Assembly (NCBI GenBank): GCA_964036155.1
Contig: OZ038423.1
Location: 2,247,249 to 2,311,248, forward strand
DNA: 64,000 bases
From: Diploscapter coronatus
Lineage: Eukaryota > Nematoda > Chromadorea > Rhabditida > Rhabditidae
Reading direction: 5' to 3'
Both the position numbers and the translations under genes were made by a program. Positions within the stretch are counted from its first letter, which is position 1. Every line of letters starts with the position of its first letter. The notes beneath the pieces were generated by a model. The model did no database searches. It saw only the letters and a program-made list of their open reading frames with translations, and was not told the origin of the DNA. Of this stretch, positions 38,772 to 49,121 are shown piece after piece.

Positions 38772-39833
38772 TCTAATCGTATATTTTTGCAAAATAATTA
38801 GCATAAGAATTGATTTTATCCCATCCCATGTCTATTCTATAAAAAATTTGTTGTATTTATAACAAAAAATAGAAGGTTTAAATTTTCACACTACAGCACA
38901 TTGAAACTACACGAACCTAATAAAACTTTCTAGCTTAGTTTACATTTTTAGTGATCATGCAATTTTCAGTCCCCGTGAATTCCATTTTTCTGATCGCATA
39001 AATTCCATTTCAGTAGTGGTCACAGTTTTCTCTATTTTGCATTTTCAATTGAATCGGGAAAGAATCGTAAGGGAAAATAAATGAGATTGACAAAAAGCGG
39101 CACTTTTTCTTCCATTTCCAATTACGTTTACTACGTCGGGCATGATTCGTGTGGTCAAAAATGATAGAATAATGGAATTGGAATTGCTTATCATTCAGAA
39201 AAGTCACTTTTAGGAGAAAGTAGAAAGTGACCTTCATCTTATAATTGGCTTATTTTTACGAGAAAATATATATCGATTATGTTTCGCAATTACAGAACAG
39301 GAAAGTTGATGAATTCTCTATAGTCTGAAGGAGATATGTGTCTTATGTTTAGGTTTAACATCGTTTTCAATTCTTTCCAAAATAGTTAACGCGTTTTTTC
39401 CGATGACCAACGAAATAGTTGCCTCGTTTTTGCGGTAACCGTCTGATTCAACAAAATAAGTTTCCGCATTAAATCAGTAAGAATTCTCCTTGATCGAACC
39501 TTTCTTGAACTGGTTAATGCTTTGGAAATGCATCTAACACAAAAAGACGACGATGCTTTTACTGAAGTAAGTAAAGAAGGAGGAATTTGATGCTAACTGC
39601 AAAATGCAAGGGGAAAGGCGCCGTAGTAATCATCAGGCAGAAGCCTCCCAACGAAGCATGACCGACTATGTGAAAAATTAGAGACGAAATAGGCACGGAG
39701 ACACACTAAAAGACTGATAAAATGATCGACGAAAAATAGGAATAATAGGCTAGAAAAAGCCGCGGTGACGATAGACAGTTTTACGCATAAAAAACCAAGA
39801 TACGAAAAAGAGATGCAACTTTTTATGCGTAGA
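38772..39833. other. Intergenic, synthetase 3' end to collagen upstream region
   Basis: Contains the synthetase 3' UTR, with an AATAAA near 38919, then AT-rich DNA without a supported gene. The 39783-39830 inverted repeat and the 63-bp tandem array begin at its right edge. Confidence 0.5.
39783..39830. repeat. 11-bp inverted repeat upstream of collagen
   Basis: 39783-39793 is the exact reverse complement of 39820-39830, with a 26-bp spacer. It lies immediately before the 63-bp repeat array in the collagen 5' region. Confidence 0.7.
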
Positions 39834-40022
39834 TAGTAAAGAACCTTGAAGAGAGAATGAGACGATGGCATAAAATTAGTGATAAAAGCGAAGAAATAGT
39901 GAATAATATTGAAGAGAGTGCAAGTTAGCATAAGGTTAGGCTAGCAAAAACTGGAAGAATAGTAAGAAACCTTGAAGAGAGAATAGGTTGACATGGAAAG
40001 TTAGGCTGAAACGGAAAAGCAA
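39834..40022 (+). repeat. Three-copy 63-bp tandem repeat in collagen promoter
   Basis: Copies start at 39834, 39897 and 39960. The spacing is exactly 63 bp each time. Each begins TAGTAA/TAGTGA, then carries (C)TTGAAGAGAG and a TTAG-containing middle. The array ends about 20 bp before the TATA box and may be a duplicated enhancer unit. Confidence 0.8.
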
Positions 40023-40040
40023 TCGAAAAATGGGCGGTAG

Positions 40041-40048
40041 TATAAATA
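40041..40048 (+). promoter_or_regulatory. TATA box of the collagen gene
   Basis: TATAAATA lies 51 bp upstream of the ATG at 40099. A strong TATA box is common for highly expressed, moult-cycled cuticle collagens. Confidence 0.65.
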
Positions 40049-40098
40049 GTGGGGTCGGAGCGGAATTGGCAGGAATCCTCTTCTCGTTTCAAGTAATA

Positions 40099-43000
40099 AT
40101 GGAAAAGGAGCAATTCGCCAAGGAAGCTGACACCAAGATCAAGGTAAATTGTTTTGAAATTTAAATATTTTCGGATCTTTAATTTCTAAATATTTCTCAT
40201 ACTATTTTTGGATGCATTAATTAATCCATTATAATGTTCTGTAACACATCTTAGCTATACTTTTGAAATTTTTGGTATTTGAAAAATCATCAATTGTTTC
40301 TGTTCATTATCTTTGAGATTTTTAAGTCCTACTTTATCATCAAAATATTGGCGTTTCCAAATTTTGCATTTACTTTATCCATTGTTAACCGCCACCGAAA
40401 ACACGTCACTCTAATGAATTGCATATTCAATTTGAAAAATTCTAAAGCACATTTGAAAATACTTGGAAACAGCTAAATGCCGACCCCTTTCTTTTCCCAC
40501 ACTATTTCACTCTACTCTAGCCTCCCTCTCTCTTTCTAGCTATGGGGATAGTCATTCAGTAACTGCCAAAATACTTATTTCGAATAACTTGCAGGCCTAC
40601 TACCTGATCGGCTATGCAGGCATCACATTCTCGGTGATCTGTCTGCTGTCGATGTGCATCACTCTCCCCGTGGTGTACAACTACGTCAACCAGCTCAAGG
40701 GACAGGCACAGGACGAGTTCCGCACTTGCGAAGAGACCGTCTTCACCGTTCAGTCCTCTCTCGGCGATCTCAGGGTACAGTATTCTAATTTTTGTCTAAG
40801 GATTATACTTCCTGGCTGTTCCTTCACGCAGTAGTCAGTCAAGAATAGGGCGTCAGTTTAGAGATTTTGAAACATAATTTAGTTTCTTATTGATAGAAAC
40901 GAAAATCGTTCGAAAGTCTATGAATGAACACACATGTTTTCGAAGAAACTAAGTAAATCGTATCACAAACAATAGTCATTGAAGTAGCTCTCTCGTTTGC
41001 GAATAATCAAAATACCCAACTTGGAGAATTTTCAGGACAAGGTCCAATCCGGTGCCTTCAACCGCACTCGTGTCGCCAGGGATGCTTATTCCGAAGGTAT
41101 CGAAGGGAGCGGCGAAAGCGTTTATACTTCCGGTACCAACTCCATGCACCCTATGTTCTTTCCGTTCTTTAGACAATTAGAGAAATTAGGGAATGATAGC
41201 CAAAAGCTATATTTAGTTCGAGAGTCCAAACCATGCAACGCACCGTATGGGGTTGTTGGTGCTAGGTAGAAAATGTTGGTTGGAGATGATTTGTTCATAG
41301 TCATCATAGGGTGTATATTCTTACCTCCCATAACACGTAGTCGTACCATATAGTACGCTACTCACCCCAAAATTCACTGCCAATTCCTTCCTCGTTTACC
41401 CATTTTGCGTGAATCTTTTCGTTTGATTAACCACTACGACAAGCATCCGTATTCGAAAATCTTCGTAATGATTCCCACCAAAACTGTTTCCAAGCAACCC
41501 CAGAATACGGATGCGCACGGGAGATGAGCATGTGCTCCCTAGACCATTCTGACCTTTTCTTACCCTGCTCCATTTCCATTTTCTTTTCATCTTGCATGCC
41601 AACAACCCTTCACAGATCAAGGGGATTTGGGAACCGTGAAAATCTAGGATGTTTGACGTCATAACAAAAGACGTGAGATGAAACATTTCCATCCTAGTTT
41701 AGCCGTGTTGCCTATCTATTAGACTTACGGTATCCAAATAACCCCGGTCTACACCTGAACACTCGTAGTGACACTCACCCTATCCACTACCTATCCTCTG
41801 TTGCACTGATCAGTTCGTAGATGATGCTAAATACGACCAATTCAGGCGCCAGCGCAGGAGTAGACAGCTACGACAGCTGCAGCGGATGCTGCTTGCCAGG
41901 ACCTGCTGGTAAGAGGCTTACAAAAATGTCAAAACTGCTTCTTTTCTAAACCTAAATGGCCTAAAGTTGATCTAAAATGACTATTTCCAGGACCTAAGGG
42001 ACCAAGAGGAAACGACGGAAGACCCGGAAGACCTGTAAGTTTCCCAATCTACCAAAAAAATGAAAAATTCGCTCTTGAAACAACCTCTCATCAGTACAAA
42101 TCAAATGAACCCCATGTGTAATATCAAACGACTAATTATTCATATTTCAGGGAGCCCCAGGAGCCAGAGGGTTCGTATCAACTTACTTTTCTCTTGAAAA
42201 TAATACTTATCATGAAATTTCAGACACCCAGGTATCGTATTCATAACATTTAACTCGAGGATTGAGTTTAACTCTGGAGTACAAACCAGTTTTTAAATAA
42301 AATCCGAGTTAGAAGACCAGTATGAATATTTGGAAATCTGCAGGAAGACCACCCCAGACCCCTTGCGAGCCAACCACCCCACCACCATGCCCAGACTGCC
42401 CGGCCGGACCAGCTGTAAGCAAATTGGAATTATCATCAAAAAATCGAGACCAGAGAATTTTCTATCATCCAAAAAATGCTCACTTTTGCCATCCGAAATG
42501 ATTAATCAAGCTCATTCTAACCATATCAACGACCTAGTTTCTTATCCGAATCATTTCAGGGACCCCCAGGAGCTCCGTAAGACCATCTATAATAAATGCC
42601 GAATCAACTCTAGGTAAACGGTAAATTTTCAGAGGACAGCCAGGAGTTCCAGTACGTCGAAAATTTCAATTTATCGTCAAATTTCGGCTATCAAATAAAA
42701 TTGATGGCTAAAAATTTGACGATAAATTAAAATCACCAACTTCAGGGAAGACCAGGAACGTGAGTGGAAATTAGCGCAAAACAGATATATAATTTTTAAA
42801 TTTTCAGCTCAGGAAATCCAGATAAGTCTTCGTTCCATACCTCCTCAAAAACACTATTTTGACCATATTTGCACTCGGAAAACAGCTCTTTCAAATCTTA
42901 TGATCAGAATAGTGATTTCTTGATGATTTGAGCCATCCAATTCTTATCTGACTCGTTTTAAGCCAGCCAGGAAGCTCAGGCCCAGTCGGAGAGGTGCGAA

Positions 43001-44341
43001 AATATTCCAAATCCGAAGGTATTTAATCTTCCAAATTTCAGAAGGGAGCCAACGGTGCCCCAGGAATGCCAGGCAGCGACGGACCATCTGGACCATCTGT
43101 AAATTTTCAGATTATGCTTAAACCCTTTAAAACATCGAAATTTTCACAATTACGAAGTTATTGAACACACATTTCTGAGTCAATTTAAATCGCCATATTG
43201 TGGTCCTTAAAAATCGAGAATATCAATATTTCGAAATATTACAGTTGAAATTAAGCTCAGAGGGCATACAATCTAAATATTCATACCCTAATTTTCAGGG
43301 ACCATCCGAAGCAGAGGGAGCTCCTCAACCAGGCAGACCAGGACAGCCGTAAGAGACCACTTAAATTAACTTCCAGCATTTTAAATATCGAATTTCAGCG
43401 GAAGACCCGGAAATCCAGCTATGTCTTCTATCAATTTATCAACGATTCAGCCCATCAATATGTTCAAAATCTTGATTTTAACCATTTTGAACCGATTGAA
43501 AGCTGACCCTCGTTGATACATTGAGCATTGGCACTGTTTCAGGATCCCCAGGAAGTAAGTTCTTGGATATTTTCGAGTCTTTTTGGGGAAATGTTTGATA
43601 TCGAAACTTTCGACTGTATCTTTCTAGTTCATAGAAGAATGAAATACAAAGTTTGCGATTTTCGGGAAGAGACTGTTGACCAAATTCCTCACAAGTATCG
43701 GGATTAATCGCCGGATTTTCAGACCCAGGATCACCTGGACAAGACGGATCTCCAGGACAAGTAATTCGTTTTCGATTTAATCCCTACATAGCCCTAAATC
43801 TGAGGATTAAAACGATACTCAACAGTCTATATCTCAGACTTAGTGTTAACGCTAAAATTAAATCGAAAATGAATTTGATTACAGCCCGGAGAGAACGGAA
43901 AGTAAGTCTTGATCCTCATCAAATCAGATTGTAATTATGTATTTTCAGGGACGGAAACCCAGGGTAAAATTCTCGGTTTAAATTCCCGAACCAAATAACT
44001 TACCATCGACTTTGCAGAGCCCCAGGAGAGGACGGCCAGAACGGAAGTAAGATTCTTATTTGAATACCTCGATGATAAGCTCTAAATTGAAAATTTTCAG
44101 CGCCCGGATCCGATGGAGTGAGTGCCTCTTTCTCGATCATGAATTTTACCCTAATTTAATATTAATTTATTCGATAATTTTAGCACCCTGGCTCCCCAGG
44201 AGAGAGGTACGGGATTCTTTCCATGCTTGGACTTGTGGTGGCTTTTTCCCCCCTTTCTAATTGAATGTTTTCAGAGGTATCTGCCCCAAGTACTGCGCCA
44301 TCGACGGAGGCATCTTCTTCGAGGACGGAACCAGACGATAA
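40099..44341 (+). CDS. Cuticle collagen split into about 24 exons
   Basis: Typical 307-aa nematode cuticle collagen: N-terminal anchor (YLIGYAGITFSVICLLSM, then VVYNYVNQL), the cleavage region NRTRVARDAY, a Cys knot DSCSGCCLPGPAG, Gly-X-Y blocks broken by PCEPTTPPPCPDCPAG, and the conserved C-terminus ICPKYCAIDGGIFFEDGTRR. Exons: 40099-40143, 40595-40774, 41036-41096, 41846-41908, 41991-42034, 42151-42170, 42224-42231, 42344-42414, 42560-42576, 42633-42651, 42746-42759, 42808-42821, 42971-42993, 43042-43098, 43299-43348, 43399-43418, 43543-43554, 43723-43760, 43885-43901, 43949-43963, 44018-44046, 44101-44117, 44184-44206, 44275-44341. All phases keep Gly-X-Y. Two donors lack GT (42822, 43419). 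AATAAA at 44418. In C. elegans such genes usually have few introns. Confidence 0.9.
41443..41524. repeat. 12-bp inverted repeat in collagen intron 3
   Basis: 41443-41454 is the exact reverse complement of 41513-41524. It lies in the large 749-nt intron. A second, looser foldback lies near 41643-41700. Confidence 0.65.
42232..42343 (+). repeat. Hairpin intron 7 of the collagen
   Basis: Nested complementary segments: 42238-42245 with 42321-42328 (8 bp), 42251-42257 with 42305-42311 (7 bp), 42274-42277 with 42286-42289 (4 bp). It is flanked by an 8-nt and a 71-nt exon. The splice ends are GT and AG. Confidence 0.6.
42652..42745 (+). repeat. Hairpin intron 10 of the collagen
   Basis: A 17-bp perfect inverted repeat, 42668-42684 with 42712-42728, fills most of this 94-nt intron, leaving a 27-nt loop. 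The splice ends are GT and AG. Confidence 0.8.
42822..42970 (+). other. Hairpin intron 12 with an AT donor instead of GT
   Basis: To keep Gly-X-Y the exon must end at 42821 (CCAG) and the intron must start ATAAGT; the 3' end is CCAG. Nested pairing: 42819-42826 with 42943-42950 (8 bp), 42844-42849 with 42927-42932 (6 bp), 42852-42862 with 42904-42914 (11 bp, one G.U). An alternative GT donor at 42827 with the acceptor at 42962 is in frame but breaks the Gly-X-Y repeat by one residue. Confidence 0.6.
43419..43542 (+). other. Hairpin intron 16 with a CT donor instead of GT
   Basis: The exon GGA AAT CCA G must join GA TCC CCA across 43419-43542, so the intron starts CTATGT and ends TTTCAG. No GT donor nearby restores the frame. 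Nested pairing: 43431-43435/43520-43524, 43437-43445/43510-43518 (9 bp), 43447-43451/43502-43506, 43455-43459/43495-43499, 43462-43470/43484-43492 (9 bp). That is 33 pairs in a 124-nt intron. Confidence 0.7.
43555..43722 (+). repeat. Hairpin intron 17 of the collagen
   Basis: Nested pairing: 43576-43584/43666-43674 (9 bp with two G.U), 43601-43610/43648-43658 (10 bp, one bulge), 43616-43619/43644-43647, 43622-43626/43632-43636. It is canonical GT-AG and follows a 12-nt exon. Confidence 0.6.
43761..43884 (+). repeat. Hairpin intron 18 with near-terminal inverted repeats
   Basis: 43763-43781 pairs with 43857-43875 over 19 bp (one G.U), starting two bases into the intron. A second stem pairs 43794-43804 with 43833-43843 (10 of 11). 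The intron is GT-AG. It is nearly all foldback, like a small inverted-repeat element. Confidence 0.8.
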
Positions 44342-45113
44342 ATCAAGAAGTCCAACTTCGAGAATTATCCATTTCATCGTTAAACTATGCGTTGTTTGCG
44401 ACAATAACAACAACGACAATAAATATTATTGCATCAATCAAAATCGTGTAATTCTTGAATATCCGCAAGGAAAAATTTAATCTCACTTTTTATCAGCTTC
44501 AATCATAACAAACGGCTAAATATTCATCATTGTTCATTCTTATTGAAATCTCCAAAGCAACAAATTCGAGCATCTACTATAACAAGTGCCTCAAATACTC
44601 ATAATCTTAGCTCTGAAAAGAAACAAAGTCGAATTTTACAGTTTTTGATAAACTATGATCCTAATTCAGCAAGGATATCGGATATCGATGTTCAATGTGC
44701 TGCCTCATTCTTTTGCGCTTAAGATTGATTTTCATATCTTGTAAATCTCGTAAGATTTTGAATACTTTAGAATCTCTGGAAGTTTTCCTTTCAGAAATCA
44801 TTCAATCTAATCGATAACTATTTATCTTATCTTACATAGTGATCTTATTATAATATATCAATGAAATAATGTAATTCAATCAAAGAAAATTTAAAATTTT
44901 TCGAAATTCAGTAAATAAATCTTGAATTTGCTAGTTCTCACGTACGTTTTTGCATGCTCTTTAAGCTTTGACATTATTCGCCTAAAATTCTTCTTTTCGC
45001 AGATTCTATTTTCTTGATTGCGACAAGAATGGAGACCTTTGACAAATGATTGTCAATTGATGTGATGCACCAATTCTCAATTCAGCCGAGGCTTCATCTT
45101 TTCATTTGAAACA
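44342..45113. other. Intergenic, collagen 3' end to Cys-rich cluster
   Basis: Holds the collagen 3' UTR and polyadenylation signal, then AT-rich DNA. No gene seen. Confidence 0.5.
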
Positions 45114-45120
45114 TATAAAA
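45114..45120 (+). promoter_or_regulatory. TATA box of Cys-rich gene 1
   Basis: TATAAAA lies 64 bp upstream of the start codon at 45178. A matching TATAAAA lies 50 bp upstream of Cys-rich gene 3 (46918-46924). Confidence 0.5.
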
Positions 45121-45177
45121 AAGTCTATTTACGAAAGTGAATGAGCTCATATTCTTGACTAAATCGAACCGAACAAT

Positions 45178-45985
45178 ATGCTGGTGAGAATTTGTCTTTA
45201 TTTTAATTTTATTGATTAATGATGTCCTATAATCTTTTTTGTAAATAAGATTTTTCCACTTATTTTAAAAATGGGGAAAAGCACGTCAAAACCACTATTC
45301 CTTTTCTAACTTTCCATTTGTTTGTATGATGTTTAAAAGTCATTTTATTTTTTATTTTCGATTTTTCAATTTTCGAATTTCAGAAATTCCTCGTCCTCGC
45401 TTCTTTCGTCTGCCTCTCCCTCCAGCAGCAGGATGTCGATGTTGTGCCGAACGTCGTCGTCATTCCGAATCCACCATCGTCCGGTATCAGTAAGTTATTT
45501 TTTGTTAAAATTTAATCGAAATTGCACACTGCGAAAGAAACTGAGTTTATGAACAAAGTGGATTTGTCTGAAAAAATATTGTTTCTTCAAAAATAAGCGA
45601 TCTTCATAAAAACTCTGAAATTTAGCCTGCACCAGAAGAGCGTCTGCACAGGTAAATTATTATTATCTCTGGTTATCTTTTGCATTTGTTTTTAATTTAA
45701 GCATATTACTTGCAGATAATCGTGGACGGTGTTCCATCCCAAGTATTTTGCTCGATCGGGCCAAATTCTCGTGACGGATGCATGGGATGCTGCAAGGCTG
45801 TCGGCCTGTCGCGCGGACTCACCACTGTAAAAATCGCGTCAAAAACTGCAGAAATCTTTCTTTCTGCAAATTAGCCGCGCAGTTTTCATAAATTGCATTT
45901 TCAGGACTTCTCCGTCGGCTTCCCGTCATCGCAAAACAGCCAGGACTGCATTTGCTGCTTCGGATCTTTCGGGCAGGGAAAATAA
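45178..45985 (+). CDS. Small secreted Cys-rich protein 1
   Basis: A 109-aa predicted secreted protein of a family I do not recognise. Exons: 45178-45183, 45384-45489, 45626-45651, 45716-45826, 45905-45985; all phases join. The signal peptide is MLKFLVLASFVCLSLQQQ, followed by an acidic/Pro linker. The domain has eight cysteines in the order C-x18-C-x9-C-x2-CC-x25-C-x-CC, with IIVDG after the first and LSRGLTT before the last exon. The first exon encodes only Met-Leu. The third exon is 26 nt, as in genes 3 and 4. AATAAA at 46001. Four tandem paralogues follow on the same strand with 200-800 bp spacing. Confidence 0.78.
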
Positions 45986-46185
45986 ACGACTTTTCTGTCC
46001 AATAAAGCTCTTTTATTGTGTTGGAAAACTTCGAAAATCAATAAATACTCGGCTGTTTTGTTCAATGTTCAAATTGTTTCGCACGAGTCCAATGTGTGAA
46101 AGTGAGATAGCATCTGCCAGACGTCTATTTTCATGTAATTGTTTTGAAGAAATCGATATATGAGGGGAGTTCTTCGATCATTGAA

Positions 46186-46640
46186 ATGGTAAGAATGTCG
46201 TCTTTCTTTAGTTTTTATTCGTTTCAGAACTATTTCTTTGTTATCCTAATTTTGAGTGCTTTCTTGCAAATTTCTATCCAGGATCAGAATGGTGATCGCG
46301 TATATTTCGACCCGCAATGCGGCTTCAGCTGTACTCGACAGGCGTACATCATGGCAAGCTTTATCGAAGAATCTGTTCAAATTTTTTCTCAGATCAACAT
46401 CGACGGAAAGGTTTCCAAACTCCAGTGCGCAAGAGGAAAATACAAATTGAGTGTTTCCTGCAATGACTGTTGTAAAGCTGTAGCTATGTCGAGGAATTTT
46501 ACTACGGTAAGTAAAAATTTTAATTTTAAGATAGAAAATTTGAGCAATCTTAGGACGTTGCCGTTGGGTTCATGGGCTATGATGAGAATTACATGTTCGA
46601 CTGCATTTGCTGTTTTAATATCCAAAATTGTCAGAACTGA
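46186..46640 (+). CDS. Small secreted Cys-rich protein 2
   Basis: Paralogue of the 45178 gene. The first exon (46186-46188) is just ATG, followed by a 39-nt intron. Then come 46228-46506 and 46554-46640, giving 122 aa. The signal peptide is MNYFFVILILSAFLQISI. The domain reads SCTRQ...INIDGK...C...SCNDCCKAVAMSRNFTT, then DCICCF. At the place where the other members have an intron, an in-frame 51-nt stretch (46342-46392) begins GC and ends TTTTTTCTCAG. If it is spliced as a GC-AG intron, the protein is 105 aa and aligns better. AATAAA at 46663. Confidence 0.72.
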
Positions 46641-46967
46641 AACTTTTTGTTATTTTTCCCTAAATAAATACTTTTAAGCCAAAATAGCTCGGTTTTTCTG
46701 AGCAGGATGAGTTCATTTTACGAATTTAGCGCGAAAAATTGTGAATTGCTTCGGAATCGAGCATGAAAAAGTCAATAGCCACACTTGACTCGATACGCTA
46801 TGATTCACATTTGACCAGTTTTCTTGAAGCATGTAGACCCCATTCATAATTATTTGACTCTGAAAAACTATAGGTTCGAATTTTACGAAAATACTCTACG
46901 TTCGCCAAAAATGTGCCTATAAAATGCCCAATTTTTCGGAAATTGATCAAATTTCCAATATTCAATC

Positions 46968-47673
46968 ATGATGGTAAGTAAAGCGTTCCTTTTCTCATTA
47001 CTTTATCGATTTCTAGCAGACCTTCGTCCAGTTCGTTGTGATTTGCCTTTTCGTCCAGAATTTCGGCCAGAAACATGTTGGTACTGAAGCTACTGGTGAG
47101 CCCAATGGTAATCCTAATGCTACAAATGGTCCTGCGAAACCGAGATATGCATGCGATGCTTACAGTGAGTTTATTTCCTTATTTCCAAAATAGAGTCCAT
47201 AATTTTCAGTCTGTACCCATGATTTCACCATAAACGTAAGTAAATTGTTAAGTTCGAAAAAATTGCGTGATATTTCAAAATTCCAGGTCTTCGTCGACGG
47301 GGTTGAGCAATCGAAAAAGTGCATAGACGCGCACGAGGAATTGCACAGCTGCCAAAAATGTTGCGTACATTCTAGAGATCTGCCTGAAAATATAGTAGGT
47401 TGAAAGAAATCATTCATTTTACCTTATTTTTCTAATATGATTACTTTATGAGCATGAAAATCATTAAATCAACATTTTGATCGATTTTTATTCAAGTTTT
47501 TTTTAAAGAAAAAACATACCAATCAATATGTTGATTGATTTCCCTAAAAATTTCAGGACTATCACGAAATCGAGTCATTCGTCCTGCAAGAGGGAGCGAT
47601 CAGAAAATGCACGTGCTGTTTCGCCAATGAGTGCAATAAGGATAGAGAAGACCATATGCACAATAATCTATAA
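46968..47673 (+). CDS. Small secreted Cys-rich protein 3
   Basis: Third member, 134 aa. Exons: 46968-46973 (Met-Met only), 47017-47164, 47220-47245 (26 nt), 47287-47394, 47557-47673. The signal peptide (MMQTFVQFVVICLFVQNFGQ) is followed by an Asn/Gly/Pro-rich linker. The domain runs ICTHDF, VFVDG, KKC, HSCQKCCVHSRDLPENI and RKCTCCF, giving C-x18-C-x9-C-x2-CC-x27-C-x-CC plus extra Cys in the linker and tail. TATAAAA lies 50 bp upstream. Confidence 0.77.
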
Positions 47674-47859
47674 AATCCAATAATTTATTAGATCTGAACT
47701 TGTAACTCGTAAATGAATAAACTGATACTGATCCACATCATTCGAAGATCGTTTACTGCACCACAATAATATAAATCATAAACTAGCACAGAATAGTGTA
47801 AACATTGACGGACAATGCTTTTTGATTATTGGAAATCATTATCTAGCACTCGATCAATC

Positions 47860-48338
47860 ATGATTAGACTACTTTTAATCATCTTCTTCGTCTTGCATTT
47901 AAATTATGCTACTGAAAACCCCATGAAGCGTGCTCGAGATGGGTTTAGTAAGAGTTAATAGATACCCTTTCAAATAAATCTCCATTTTAGTCTGCACGGC
48001 AATGTTAAATATTGATGTAACTATCTTTCTATGATTTTAGCACATTTCAAAAAAATTTAGGTGTTAATACGATTACTCGGAAACCATCATAGCTATACTA
48101 TCTCATGCAGTAACTCGGAAGACGTCGAGAGTTGCCATAAATGTTGCTATTATTCGGCGGATCTACCTTCTGACGTGGTAGTTTAAATTATTAAACTATT
48201 TTTGAACTTATTGCAAGTCAGACCTACGGCGACATCGACGTTTTTATGATCAATATCAGTGTTGCTAGACGGGCTTGCGTGTGTTGTTTCCCGAAAGGAC
48301 CAAATTTCAACGAATCTACAATTGAAAATTTTTATTGA
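47860..48338 (+). CDS. Small secreted Cys-rich protein 4
   Basis: Fourth member, 115 aa. Exons: 47860-47947, 47991-48016 (26 nt), 48061-48177, 48222-48338. It lacks the intron after the start codon; the signal peptide MIRLLLIIFFVLHLNYA begins directly. The domain runs ICTAML, ISC, ESCHKCCYYSADLPSDV and RACVCCF. It has the same eight-Cys order, with spacing 22, 8, 2, 28 and 1. Confidence 0.75.
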
Positions 48339-49121
48339 TGTCGAAAGATTTTCGATGCTGCCGCTTTTGAAATCCTTCAACTCCGAGTATAAATTATTTT
48401 AAGAGCTGTAACAATAGATATTTAATCTAAACAGATATAAATAGAGAGACCAGGTGTTCCCTTTTCAAAGGAGAGAAAGAGCTATCGCCTTTATCAGATT
48501 GTTCATATGAAGAATAAAACGAGTTATCGATTTTGCTTCCAATTTCAGTATTTTTATTTAGAAAATAATTTCTCAGAATGGTTTACATTGGAATTATTTG
48601 GGAACGACATATTCGTGCGTTGCAATTGTTGAGAATGATCGATTAATGATGATGATAGAATGAATAGTTTCCTCGAAATGTTGCATATTTTTAGGAGAGA
48701 AATAGTTGCGCTCTAGTTTTAAATCATAAACCTTCCAAAAAAGTGTAACCGTAAAATCTTTCGAATACACCAATTATAATAAAAGAAATTCAATTTTAGG
48801 CCGGATACTTATTCATTGGACTATAGGGCTTCTTTTCCGAAGTACCGAATTTCACCATGCTATTGTTGTAGATTTTCTTGATTGCAAAATAAACTAGTAC
48901 CTTATAAGGATATACACTTCATCACTGGACATGGTTACCGTTCAGTGACCGGTTTTCTCGTGCCACTCGCACACACATTCAATCTCATTATAAGAATGGC
49001 TTCATTATGTCATTTATTGAATGCTTTGTGGACATTCTTCCAGTTATTACATGATTCTTCATCATTGGTTTATTGGATATTTGTTGCTTTGATGCCATAT
49101 TATGGATGATAATTTGAAATA
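48339..49121. other. Intergenic between Cys-rich genes 4 and 5
   Basis: About 0.8 kb of AT-rich DNA. One open frame near 48882-49109 has hydrophobic content, but it has no splice context and no family motif. No further family member seen. Confidence 0.45.

Noticed and set aside
48882..49109. Hydrophobic open frame of 75 codons between Cys-rich genes 4 and 5
   Set aside because: No signal-peptide structure, no splice partner and no family cysteines; probably AT-driven.
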